Assembly (NCBI GenBank): GCA_035308365.1
Contig: DATGGU010000050.1
Coordinates: forward strand, 1-22,953
Reading direction: 5' to 3'
DNA: 22,953 nt
DNA from: PALSA-505 sp035308365
GTDB lineage: Bacteria > Actinomycetota > Actinomycetes > Streptosporangiales > Streptosporangiaceae
The position numbers were made by a program, and so were the translations under genes. Shown in pieces: positions 7,837 through 14,521 of the stretch (positions are counted from its first letter, which is position 1; each line of letters opens with the position of its first letter). A model generated the notes under the pieces. The model ran no database searches. It saw nothing but the letters and a program-made list of their open reading frames with translations, and was not told the origin of the DNA.

Positions 7837-8405
7837 CCGCCCGCCCCTGGCCTGACCAGGTGCATCTCCGAGACGAACTCGATGCTGCTGACCGGCTCGT
7901 CGGCCGCGTACCGGCCCGTGACCGACTGGTTGCGCACCGCCATAATCATGAACTGGGTCGCCTCGACGGCGGCGTGCGAGCGCAGCGACAAGTAGTGCAG
8001 GACGGTGAGGTAGTGCACCCCGGTCATGCCCGGCAGCGCGGTCCGGGTGCCCTGGCCCAGGGCCTGCGGCTGGCCGCCCTGGTCCCGCCGGGCGATCAGG
8101 CCGATGATGCTCGCCAGGCTGAGGAACCCGCGCCGCGGGCCGAGATCCGGATTCCAGATGAAGTTGTACCAGCGGCGGGGGCCGGCCACCTCGACCTCCT
8201 GCCAGCTGGTGAGCGTCCCGTCATGGAGCAGGTCGCGCCGGAGCAGGACCATGTCCGCGGTCCGCGGCCGGGCGAACAGCGCCCAGTCGGGGATCAGCCG
8301 GCCGGCGTCCAGGCGCAGGAAGGCGGCCCGCAGCGGTGGCAGGTTGCGGACGACCGTGATCAGGAACCAGGCGGCGAGCAACGCCCCCACGATCCAGCTC
8401 AGCAT
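7833..8405 (-). CDS. DUF5819-like single-pass membrane protein
   Basis: A 190-aa protein starting with a transmembrane segment (LSWIVGALLAAWFLITVVRNL, about residues 2-22) followed by a non-cytoplasmic domain. PDWALFARPRTADM resembles the W-x-L-F-A-P-x-P signature of DUF5819 proteins that accompany HTTM proteins. The ATG at 8405 is chosen because it places the hydrophobic segment at the N-terminus and lies 2 nt after the stop of the upstream gene; a longer in-frame version would add low-complexity sequence that overlaps that gene. The function is unknown and the family call is moderate. Confidence 0.65.
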   Translation of the reverse strand: MLSWIVGALLAAWFLITVVRNLPPLRAAFLRLDAGRLIPDWALFARPRTADMVLLRRDLLHDGTLTSWQEVEVAGPRRWYNFIWNPDLGPRRGFLSLASIIGLIARRDQGGQPQALGQGTRTALPGMTGVHYLTVLHYLSLRSHAAVEATQFMIMAVRNQSVTGRYAADEPVSSIEFVSEMHLVRPGAGG

Positions 8406-8407
8406 GG

Positions 8408-8860
8408 CTACCGGACCCGCTCGGTCTGGATGGCCGGCCGCGGCGGCGGGGCCGGCTCGCGCACCCGCCGGCGCCGGTGCGCGAGCAGCACGGCGACGTG
8501 CTGGTACACGCAGACGCACCGGCTGCGGGTCTGGGTTTGCGAGCCGGCCGGGACCGTGCGGGTGACCTCACGGGTCCCGGCCAGGAACTGCCGCCCGGCC
8601 GCCGGGGTCTCCTGCTGGTCCCGCAGGCCCGCCCACTTCGCCCGCGCCGTGCTCTCCGCCCGGGTCGGCGGCCTGGGCGGCCGCACGCAGATCGCCTCGA
8701 TGGCCGCGGCCTCGCCGGTGGCCGTCCGCGCCACGAAACTGAACCCCGCGCTGTCCATGGACGGCTCGATCGCGTCGATGTCGGTGAACGCGACCTCCTC
8801 GCCCGAGCCGAGCGACCCGGTGGCGATCGGCACTCCCCCGTAGCACAGCTGCCAGGTCAC
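8408..8860 (-). CDS. Hypothetical 150-aa protein
   Basis: The frame has very high third-position GC from the GTG at 8860 down to the TAG at 8408, and the stop lies 2 nt before the DUF5819-like start, so it is probably a real, co-transcribed gene. The protein begins VTWQLCYGG, has an acidic middle (AFTDIDAIEPSM), and ends in a basic Arg/Pro-rich tail after a Cys pair (RCVCVY). I see no signal peptide or known domain. The frame stays open upstream to 9169, but codon use there is no longer gene-like, so the start is uncertain and the N-terminus could have been altered. No ribosome site is evident at GTG 8860. Confidence 0.5.
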   Translation of the reverse strand: MTWQLCYGGVPIATGSLGSGEEVAFTDIDAIEPSMDSAGFSFVARTATGEAAAIEAICVRPPRPPTRAESTARAKWAGLRDQQETPAAGRQFLAGTREVTRTVPAGSQTQTRSRCVCVYQHVAVLLAHRRRRVREPAPPPRPAIQTERVR

Positions 8861-9170
8861 GACGTCCGGCGAATGGGGCGCCGCAGGGTGGGCGTCCGGC
8901 GAATGAAGTGCAGCGCGCTTACCGGAACCTCTGAGCAGGAGCCGGGGCTTGCGGAGCGCCGCGTTCTCATCTTCCACAACCGTCACCCGCTGCCGGGCTT
9001 GTGCTGGTTGCGGGCCCACGTCTATGTCCCCACGAGGGGGCTTACGGTGCGGTTCGCACCGCAGGTGGGCAGAAGGGACGCTTCCACGGGCTGATTCTAG
9101 ACCGGCCCGGCTTGCTGCGGCAGATGCCGATGATCCCGTTTCCCGGCCTATCCGGCGATGGCCGGTCACG
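8861..9170. other. Gene-free stretch with hairpins, possible mobile-element remnant
   Basis: No gene-like codon use is seen on either strand. Structures include the direct repeat at 8863-8905, the hairpin CGGTGC-GGTTC-GCACCG at 9045-9061 and a CCCC/GGGG stem near 9028-9039. The consecutive small stems recall structured RNA or the right end of an IS605/IS607-like element, but there is no transposase. It separates the toxin gene from the 150-aa gene and may hold that operon's promoter. Confidence 0.3.
8863..8905 (+). repeat. Direct repeat CGTCCGGCGAATG x2
   Basis: A 13-bp perfect repeat at 8863-8875 and 8893-8905, offset by exactly 30 bp, sits just upstream of the start of the 150-aa gene. It may be an operator pair or a footprint of a past insertion; nothing further supports either. 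Confidence 0.7.
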
Positions 9171-9410
9171 TCAGCTATCGGCCTCCACCTGCCAGATCAT
9201 CACGTCCTCGCCGATCACGCTGTAATACACGGTTATGTTGAAGGCGCTGATCCGGTAGGCGTCCGCGACTCCCTCATACTCGCTGGCCTCTGGTGGAACC
9301 GGAGCGTCCAGCAACGTCATGATGAGCAGGCGTGCTGCCTTTCGCAGCTCGTCAGGCAGTGCGCGAATCTGGGTGCGGCCGATGTCACCGACCCACAGAT
9401 GGTCAGGCAA
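9171..9410 (-). CDS. RelE/ParE-like toxin
   Basis: A protein of 79 aa with the RelE/ParE layout: a short first strand, a helix with ALPDELRKAARLLIMTLLDAP, a YEGVADAYRIS segment corresponding to the central strands, VYYSVIGEDV, and a final strand IWQVEADS. Such proteins are usually mRNA interferases or gyrase poisons, held inactive by the antitoxin. The TTG at 9410 has GAGG 6 nt upstream and gives an 8-bp overlap with the antitoxin stop; GTG starts at 9428 and 9443 are possible without a clear ribosome site. The catalytic residues cannot be assigned with confidence, so activity is uncertain. Confidence 0.7.
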   Translation of the reverse strand: MPDHLWVGDIGRTQIRALPDELRKAARLLIMTLLDAPVPPEASEYEGVADAYRISAFNITVYYSVIGEDVMIWQVEADS

Positions 9411-9681
9411 GCCAATCCTCGCTGTCACCCGCCAGTTCCGCACGCGTGACGCGAGTCAGGCCGGTCATGTCGCCGTCTTGGGCCTGCTGGCTCCAGGCCG
9501 CGATCCGGCGGCGCATCTCGTCCTCGCGCAGCCTCTGGAAGTCCTCATAATCAGACACTGGGATGAGAACGGCGCTCGGCCGGGAATGCCGGGTGATCTG
9601 GACGTGGCGATGGCCATGGGCGACCTGATCCACCAGTACACCCAGGCGGTCTCGCGCGTCCTGAAGCGGAACACTATCCAC
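9403..9681 (-). CDS. Phd/YefM-like antitoxin
   Basis: A 92-aa protein. The N-terminal part (SVPLQDARDRLGVLVDQV, then HVQITRHSRPSAVLIPVSDYEDF) matches the DNA-binding dimer domain of Phd/YefM antitoxins, and the C-terminal part is charged and probably unfolded until it binds the toxin. The GTG at 9681 has AAGG 8 nt upstream; the longer open frame reaching 9957 passes through the tRNA-Sec repeats and is not coding. It precedes and overlaps the toxin gene, the usual order, and such antitoxins normally repress their own promoter. Confidence 0.85.
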   Translation of the reverse strand: MDSVPLQDARDRLGVLVDQVAHGHRHVQITRHSRPSAVLIPVSDYEDFQRLREDEMRRRIAAWSQQAQDGDMTGLTRVTRAELAGDSEDWLA

Positions 9682-9697
9682 GTTACAAACCTTACAG
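9682..9697. promoter_or_regulatory. Motif GTTACAAACCTTACAG at the antitoxin start
   Basis: This 16-mer lies immediately upstream of the antitoxin GTG. It contains two TTACA direct repeats 4 nt apart, and its minus-strand form also provides the AAGG ribosome site. A 15/16 match occurs at 14428-14443, upstream of the GT-C-like gene, so it may be a protein-binding site. Confidence 0.35.
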
Positions 9698-9761
9698 TTC
9701 GCACGATCCGTGCTCAAGCTGCGCACGTTGCGCCGACGCCGTGTTAGTACGCCAACCGGCC

Positions 9762-9819
9762 CGGCGGAGGCGGACGGGAATCGAACCCGCCGGCGGCGCG
9801 GCACGTTCTCGCGCCGCCG
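9762..9819 (-). pseudogene. Partial second copy of the tRNA-Sec 3' region
   Basis: Positions 9762-9792 are identical over 31 bp to 9870-9900, the T-arm and 3' acceptor strand of tRNA-Sec. Next to this is a strong hairpin, 9791-9800 with 9810-9819 (10-bp GC stem, 9-nt loop), in the place of the long variable arm but with different sequence. Weaker similarity extends from about 9747. No 5' acceptor strand GGAGGCG and no TCA anticodon are found, so it is not a complete tRNA. It is best read as a degenerate duplicate, or the scar of integration at the tRNA 3' end. Confidence 0.65.
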
Positions 9820-9826
9820 CTGGAAG

Positions 9827-9852
9827 CCCGCACAGTTGGTGGGCCATGCGGG
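9827..9852 (-). terminator. Hairpin CCCGCA/TGCGGG downstream of selC
   Basis: A 6-bp perfect stem (9827-9832 with 9847-9852) about 20 nt past the tRNA-Sec 3' end in the direction of transcription. There is no T-run, which is common for actinobacterial terminators. It could equally be a relic of the duplicated tRNA. Confidence 0.3.
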
Positions 9853-9872
9853 TACGCCAGAACCGGGCTCGG

Positions 9873-9965
9873 CGGAGGCGGACGGGAATCGAACCCGCCG
9901 ACGACGCGGCGCGCCGTCCCATGGTTTTGAAGACCAGGAGGGCCACCAGGCACCCACACGCCTCC
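9873..9965 (-). tRNA. selC: tRNA-Sec (anticodon TCA)
   Basis: Reading from 9965 to 9873, the 5' strand GGAGGCG pairs with CGCCTCC at the 3' end, followed by discriminator G. The anticodon loop CTTCAAA is closed by TGGT/ACCA and shows TCA, which reads UGA. A long variable arm (GACGGCG-CGCCG-CGTCGTC, 7 bp with one G-T pair) and the T-arm GCGGGTTCGATTCCCGT follow. The length of 93 nt is normal for tRNA-Sec. CCA is not encoded. It begins 10 nt after the selB stop, so it is probably cut from the selAB transcript. It carries Ser, later converted to selenocysteine by SelA, to UGA codons. Confidence 0.95.
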
Positions 9966-9975
9966 ACGGCCGACT

Positions 9976-11931
9976 CTAGTGCTGCCGTAGTTCGCGCCGG
10001 TCGTCGGGCAGCCGCCGGGTGACCGATGCCCGGTCCAGATACTCCAGCAGCGGGATCGCCACCCGCCGCGTCGTGTCCAGCGCCTGCCTGGCCTGCGCCG
10101 TGGTGAACGGCTGCGGCAAGGTGGCGAGGATGGCGGCCGCCCGCGTGTCCGCCCCGGGGGCAAGCACGATCTCCGGGCTGACCCGCAGCAGCATCCCGGC
10201 GCGTTCCGCCGCCGCGATCGCCTTCCGGTCCAGCCCCAGCTCCCGCAGCCGTCCCGCCTCCGGCGCGCGGAACGGGCTGCCGGCCAGGTCGGCTCGCAGC
10301 GCCACGACCGCATCCCTTATTTTGACCGGCAGGGCTGGTTTACCCGGATTTTCTTCCGGACGGAGGGTGCCGGCCGCAGGCGTTTCGGCAATCGCCAGGT
10401 AGCCATCCCGGACGGTGAGCCGCCGTCCCGGCACCGGCCCACCGGCATCGGCCACCAGTTCTTCAACCAGCCTGCGGTCCGGCAGCCCCAGCGCGGCCCG
10501 GGCGGCCTCCAGCGGCATCCCGACGGTCAGTGGATCGCGAGCCGCATGTTCGGCCACCGCCCGCCCCAGCCGCTCTCGCAACCGCGCCCAATGGCCGGGA
10601 TCGACAAGCCACCCGGCCACCTTTACCGGCGCTGCCGTGCTGCCGGCCGGCCAGCCCGGGGCGGCGGCGCCCATGGCTCGCAGCGCCGCCGCCTGGATCA
10701 GGCCGTGGCGCCGCAGCAGTTCGGTCGCGCCTGGTGCCTGCGGCCAGCCGCTCAGCTCGCTGCGCACCGCGGCGGCGGCCCCCCGGCGCGGCGCGGCCGG
10801 CGGGCTGACGTCCAGCACGGTCGCGCCGGTGATGGCCGCCCATCCGGCGGGCCCGGCGGGCGCCGTCGGGCTGGCCGCCTGCGCATCCGTGAGCGCGGCG
10901 GCGTGCGGCTGCTTGGCCGAAGCCCTGGCCGCGCCGGGGTCGCGCAGCAGCAGGCGGTCTGCGACGTGCAGCGGAAGGGGCTCGGCCAGGGTCAGCCTGG
11001 CCAGGCCGGCGCCGAACGGGCGGACCCGGGCCTGAGTCCTGGCCGAGCCGATGTGCACGGTCACCTGACGGGGCAGCTGGGAGTCCGGTCCGCCATCCCA
11101 GCGTCCGGGCGGGCCGGCCAGCCGGACGTCGATCGTGGCGGTCAGGGTCCAGCCACCCGGCTCGGTCAGCGCCATGCCCCGGGCCAGCTGAGCCGTGGCG
11201 GTGCCGCGCAGGTTGACCGCGACCCGGGCGACCCCGCTGACCTGGGCGGCCTTCTCCTTGAGCGACTCGATGGCCCGGATCCGGACCGGGCGCCCCGAGG
11301 GGGTGACCAGCAGTTCATCCCCGGCGCGCAGGGTGCCGGCCGGGAGCGTTCCGGTGACGACCGTGCCGCTGCCGGTCATGCTGAACACGCGGTCCACCCA
11401 GAGCCGGACCGGGGCGGCGGGGTCGGGGGTGGGCAGGCCTGCGGCCAGGCCGGCCAGCGCCGCCCGCAGTTCGGGCAGGCCCTGGCCGGTCACCGCGCTG
11501 ACCGCGACGGCCGGTACCTGGCCGAGGCTGGACCGGGCCAGTTCCGCGCCGGCCCGGGCGGTGGCCGGGCCGGGGTCGGCCAGGTCGGCCCTGGTCACCG
11601 CCAGCAGGCCACGGGAGATGCCCAGCGCGTCGATGGCGGCCAGGTGCTCGCTGGACTGTGGCATCCAGCCGCCGTCCGCGGCGACCACGAACAGCACGGC
11701 GGGCACCGGGCCGACGCCGGCCAGCATGTTCGGCACGAACCGTTCGTGGCCGGGCACATCGACGAAGGCGAGCCGCTCCCCGTCCGGCAGCACCAGCCAG
11801 GCGAAGCCCAGGTCGATGGTCAGGCCACGGCGGCGTTCCTCGGCCCACCGGTCGGGCTCCATCCCGGTCAGGGCCCGCACCAGCGCCGACTTGCCGTGGT
11901 CCACGTGACCCGCCGTCGCGATGACCTGCAT
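9976..11931 (-). CDS. selB: Selenocysteine-specific elongation factor SelB
   Basis: A 651-aa GTPase that brings Sec-tRNA to UGA codons marked by a SECIS hairpin. G-domain motifs are GHVDHGKS (8-15), DVPGHE (58-63) and TRAD (113-116, in place of the usual TKxD). The EF-Tu-like beta domains span about 170-330, and the C-terminal part carries the winged-helix repeats that bind the SECIS, ending in a segment with LDTTRRVAIPLLEYLDRASVTRR typical of the last winged helix. Length fits the family. The ATG lies 4 nt after the selA stop, so the genes are coupled. tRNA-Sec follows directly. Confidence 0.96.
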   Translation of the reverse strand: MQVIATAGHVDHGKSALVRALTGMEPDRWAEERRRGLTIDLGFAWLVLPDGERLAFVDVPGHERFVPNMLAGVGPVPAVLFVVAADGGWMPQSSEHLAAIDALGISRGLLAVTRADLADPGPATARAGAELARSSLGQVPAVAVSAVTGQGLPELRAALAGLAAGLPTPDPAAPVRLWVDRVFSMTGSGTVVTGTLPAGTLRAGDELLVTPSGRPVRIRAIESLKEKAAQVSGVARVAVNLRGTATAQLARGMALTEPGGWTLTATIDVRLAGPPGRWDGGPDSQLPRQVTVHIGSARTQARVRPFGAGLARLTLAEPLPLHVADRLLLRDPGAARASAKQPHAAALTDAQAASPTAPAGPAGWAAITGATVLDVSPPAAPRRGAAAAVRSELSGWPQAPGATELLRRHGLIQAAALRAMGAAAPGWPAGSTAAPVKVAGWLVDPGHWARLRERLGRAVAEHAARDPLTVGMPLEAARAALGLPDRRLVEELVADAGGPVPGRRLTVRDGYLAIAETPAAGTLRPEENPGKPALPVKIRDAVVALRADLAGSPFRAPEAGRLRELGLDRKAIAAAERAGMLLRVSPEIVLAPGADTRAAAILATLPQPFTTAQARQALDTTRRVAIPLLEYLDRASVTRRLPDDRRELRQH

Positions 11932-11935
11932 GACG

Positions 11936-13285
11936 CTACGCCGATACCGCAGCGATCACGGCCACGCAGATCTGGTCGTCTTCCTCGGCCGGCACGGCGC
12001 GCAGGTCCAGCAGCAGCCGCCCGGCGGCGACCCGGCCGACCACGGCCCGGGTCCGGCCGCGGCGGACCGCCTCGCCGTCGCGGAGCGCGATGGCCAGCGC
12101 TTCCGGCAGGCTGACCGCCGCGCTGGGCAACGTGACACCGGGTGCGCCACCGCCGCCGACGGCCGCCTCGGTGGTCTGCGCCCGGGCGTCTATGCCGTGA
12201 GCAGTCAGTCTCGACACCATCGTCAGGGCTCTTTCAAGAATGAATTTCGCATCGGCGGTCAGTGCGGCAGTCACCGGCGGAGGCGGGCCAGCCAGCGTCG
12301 CCTCCAGCGCGGCCAGGGTCAGCTTGTCCACCCGCAGCGCCCGGGCGAGCGGATGGCGGGTCAGCCGCCGGACCAGGCCGGCCTCGCCGAGCAGCAGGCC
12401 AGCCTGCGGGCCGCCGAGCAGTTTGTCGCCGCTGGCGGTGACCAGCGCCGCGCCGGCCCGCAGCGCGGTGTCGGCGTCCGGCTCATCCGGCAGCACCGGG
12501 CTCGGGGCGAGCAGCCCGGATCCGATGTCCGCGACGACCGGCGGGCCGAGCCCGGCCAGCTCAGCCACGGAGGTCTCCGCCGTGAACCCCTCTATCCGGT
12601 AGTTCGACGGGTGGACCTTGAGCAGGAACCCGGTGTCCGGGCCGATCGCATCGCGATAGTCGGCCAGCTTCGTCCGGTTGGTCGTGCCGACCTCTCGCAG
12701 CCGCGCGCCGGTCGATTCGAGCAGGCCGGGCAGGCGGAACCCGTCCCCGATCTCGATCAGCTCACCCCGGCTCACCACGATCTCCCGGCCGGTGGCCAGC
12801 GCGGTCGCGGCCAGCGCCAGCGCGGCCGCGTTGTTGTTGACGACGGCGACGGACTGCGCCGCGGGGACCGCGGCGGCCAGGGCGGCCAGCGCGCCGCGGC
12901 CGCGCCGGCCGCGCGTCCCCTCCGGCAGGTCGAACTCCACGTCGGTGCAGCCAGCCGCGGCCTGCAGCGCGTCCCGGGCGGCGGCGGACAGCGGGGCGCG
13001 GCCGAGGTTGGTGTGCAGCAGCACGCCGGTCGCGTTGATCACCGGGACCAGCGTGGTCGCGTAGGCGGGCAGCCCGGCCACCGCCGCGTCGGCCACCGCG
13101 GCCGGCGGGATCCGGCCGGCCCGCGCCGCGTCCTGGGCGCGGGTCACGGCCTGCTTGACCAGCGCCCGGCCGAGCCGTTCTTGCGCCCGCGCCAGCCGGG
13201 GATCGGCCAGCACCGCGTCGGTCCGCGGGATCAGCCGCCTCACCTGCTGCGTCGCGGCGGGTTGCGCCGCGCCGGAAGTCTCCAC
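11936..13285 (-). CDS. selA: L-seryl-tRNA(Sec) selenium transferase SelA
   Basis: A 449-aa PLP enzyme that converts Ser-tRNA(Sec) to Sec-tRNA(Sec) using selenophosphate. Family motifs include VINATGVLLHTNLGRAPLS (82-100), VVNNNAAAL (148-156), the TTNRT segment (201-205), and TASGDKLLGGPQAG, in which K288 is the PLP lysine. Length is normal. The GTG at 13285 has AAGG 8 nt upstream. It heads a minus-strand selA-selB-selC operon and is divergent from the small membrane protein gene at 13442, with the promoter presumably in the 156 bp between. A selenophosphate synthetase gene (selD) was not seen in the window. Confidence 0.96.
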   Translation of the reverse strand: METSGAAQPAATQQVRRLIPRTDAVLADPRLARAQERLGRALVKQAVTRAQDAARAGRIPPAAVADAAVAGLPAYATTLVPVINATGVLLHTNLGRAPLSAAARDALQAAAGCTDVEFDLPEGTRGRRGRGALAALAAAVPAAQSVAVVNNNAAALALAATALATGREIVVSRGELIEIGDGFRLPGLLESTGARLREVGTTNRTKLADYRDAIGPDTGFLLKVHPSNYRIEGFTAETSVAELAGLGPPVVADIGSGLLAPSPVLPDEPDADTALRAGAALVTASGDKLLGGPQAGLLLGEAGLVRRLTRHPLARALRVDKLTLAALEATLAGPPPPVTAALTADAKFILERALTMVSRLTAHGIDARAQTTEAAVGGGGAPGVTLPSAAVSLPEALAIALRDGEAVRRGRTRAVVGRVAAGRLLLDLRAVPAEEDDQICVAVIAAVSA

Positions 13286-13441
13286 AACCGTGACCTTACT
13301 GGCGGCCGGGTGTTTTCCGCTGGCCAGGGGACGGCCAGTAGGACTACTCGCCGGTGCCGGGGCCGCTGGTTGGATAGATGCCCGATTCCCGGGTAGAGAG
13401 GAACCGGTTAGATTTCCTCTTCACAGTAGGAAGTGATCGAA

Positions 13442-14158
13442 TTGGCCGGGATGCTGCGAGTTCCCCGGAGCCGCGGGGTGCTCAGTGGAACGCTGCTAAT
13501 CCTGCTCGGAGCCTGGGGCGCGCTGATTGCCTTCGTCGGCCCATACTTCCATTACGCGTTCACTCCGGACCACGCCTGGACCTACACCTCCGGCCGGCTC
13601 TGGCTTGAGATTCTGCCGGGTGCCGTCGCCCTGCTCGGCGGGCTCATCGTGCTCGTCGCCGCGTCCCGGCCAACCGCGGTGTTCGGTGCCTGGATAGCCG
13701 CGGTGAGCGGTGCCTGGTTCGTCGTGGGCAGGCCGCTGTCCACACTGTGGACGACCGGTGCCACGGTGGCGGCCGGACACCCGGTCGGCGGGTACATCAC
13801 CCGCGCGGCGGAAGACATCGGGTTCTTCACCGGGCTGGGCGCGGTCATTCTCTTCTTCGCCGCTTTGGCGCTCGGCCGGTTCACGGTCATCGGCGCCAGG
13901 GAGGCCGCACACGCGGCCGGGAAGCCGGTGACCCGCGAAGAGCCCGCCGCCATGGACGAGCCGGTCCCGGCCGGGCCGGCCTCCGCGGCGCCGGCCACGA
14001 CCGGCCGCCGGAGCATGGCGGCGCGGCTGTCGGGGCTGTCCCGGCGGCAGCCGGGCGGTGCACCGGCCGACCGGCCGGCCGGGATGACCGCCGGCTCGTC
14101 ATCTGGCACGACGACCCAGGAGCCGGCCGGCCCGGGCCGGCGGAACAACACGCCATAG
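13442..14158 (+). CDS. Conserved four-helix membrane protein
   Basis: A 238-aa protein with four hydrophobic helices: LSGTLLILLGAWGALIAFV, then ILPGAVALLGGLIVLVAA, then VFGAWIAAVSGAWFVVG and a last one around GLGAVILFFAALALG. It ends in an unstructured Pro/Ala/Gly-rich cytoplasmic tail of about 85 residues. Between the first two helices lies an aromatic loop (PYFHYAFTPDHAWTYTS). I know similar proteins only as hypothetical membrane proteins. Start choice: TTG 13442 has AGGAAG 8 nt upstream; GTG 13433 and ATG 13451 are also in frame. It stands alone and is followed by a strong inverted repeat. No function can be given. Confidence 0.75.
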   Translation: MAGMLRVPRSRGVLSGTLLILLGAWGALIAFVGPYFHYAFTPDHAWTYTSGRLWLEILPGAVALLGGLIVLVAASRPTAVFGAWIAAVSGAWFVVGRPLSTLWTTGATVAAGHPVGGYITRAAEDIGFFTGLGAVILFFAALALGRFTVIGAREAAHAAGKPVTREEPAAMDEPVPAGPASAAPATTGRRSMAARLSGLSRRQPGGAPADRPAGMTAGSSSGTTTQEPAGPGRRNNTP

Positions 14159-14521
14159 GGCGCGGTTCCGGCGAACCGGGCACCGTTCCAGCCCGCTGCG
14201 CGCGCGGCTCGCGGTAGCTCAGGGCTCGACACGCTCCCGGCCATGGCTGCGAGGCGGCAAACCTCCCAGGCATGGCCGGGAGCGGTAGGCTCTATGGCTA
14301 CTGTGAGGGTTATTCAGAACTTCGGCCGGTTAGCTGGCCACCGGCGGGCCCGGCCCGGGTGGCACGCTCGCCGTTGTGGTTCCGGATAAGTCTCATCACG
14401 ACAGCGCCCTGCGCGCAGGACCGCCCCGTTACAACCCTTACAGGTGTTCCAGCCGCCTATCGTTGGGTCGGCGTCGGGTCAGGCGCGCAGATTGCATCAA
14501 CGTGCCAGACGAGGTAACGCG
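14159..14521. promoter_or_regulatory. Intergenic region before the GT-C-like gene
   Basis: This 363-bp stretch has no gene-like frame. It contains the inverted repeat at 14232-14284 and the motif GTTACAACCCTTACAG at 14428-14443, and presumably the promoter of the gene at 14522. A tRNA-like GCGGTAGCTCAGG at about 14210 has no matching T-arm. Confidence 0.4.
14232..14284. terminator. 14-bp perfect inverted repeat, probable terminator
   Basis: CGCTCCCGGCCATG (14232-14245) is exactly complementary to CATGGCCGGGAGCG (14271-14284), and the 25-nt loop holds a smaller GAGG/CCTC stem. It lies about 75 bp after the membrane-protein stop, with no T-run, consistent with an actinobacterial intrinsic terminator. 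Protein binding is an alternative. Confidence 0.5.

Noticed and set aside
8861..9169. N-terminal extension of the 150-aa gene up to 9169
   Set aside because: Codon use there is not gene-like, and the stretch contains hairpins and a direct repeat.
9682..9957. N-terminal extension of the antitoxin frame up to 9957
   Set aside because: It passes through the tRNA-Sec gene and its repeat; the GTG at 9681 has a proper ribosome site.
10546..13396. Long plus-strand frames opposite selB and selA
   Set aside because: Shadows of two well-supported genes.
14195..14260. tRNA-like 5' sequence GCGGTAGCTCAGG
   Set aside because: No anticodon arm or T-arm follows; the region belongs to an inverted repeat.
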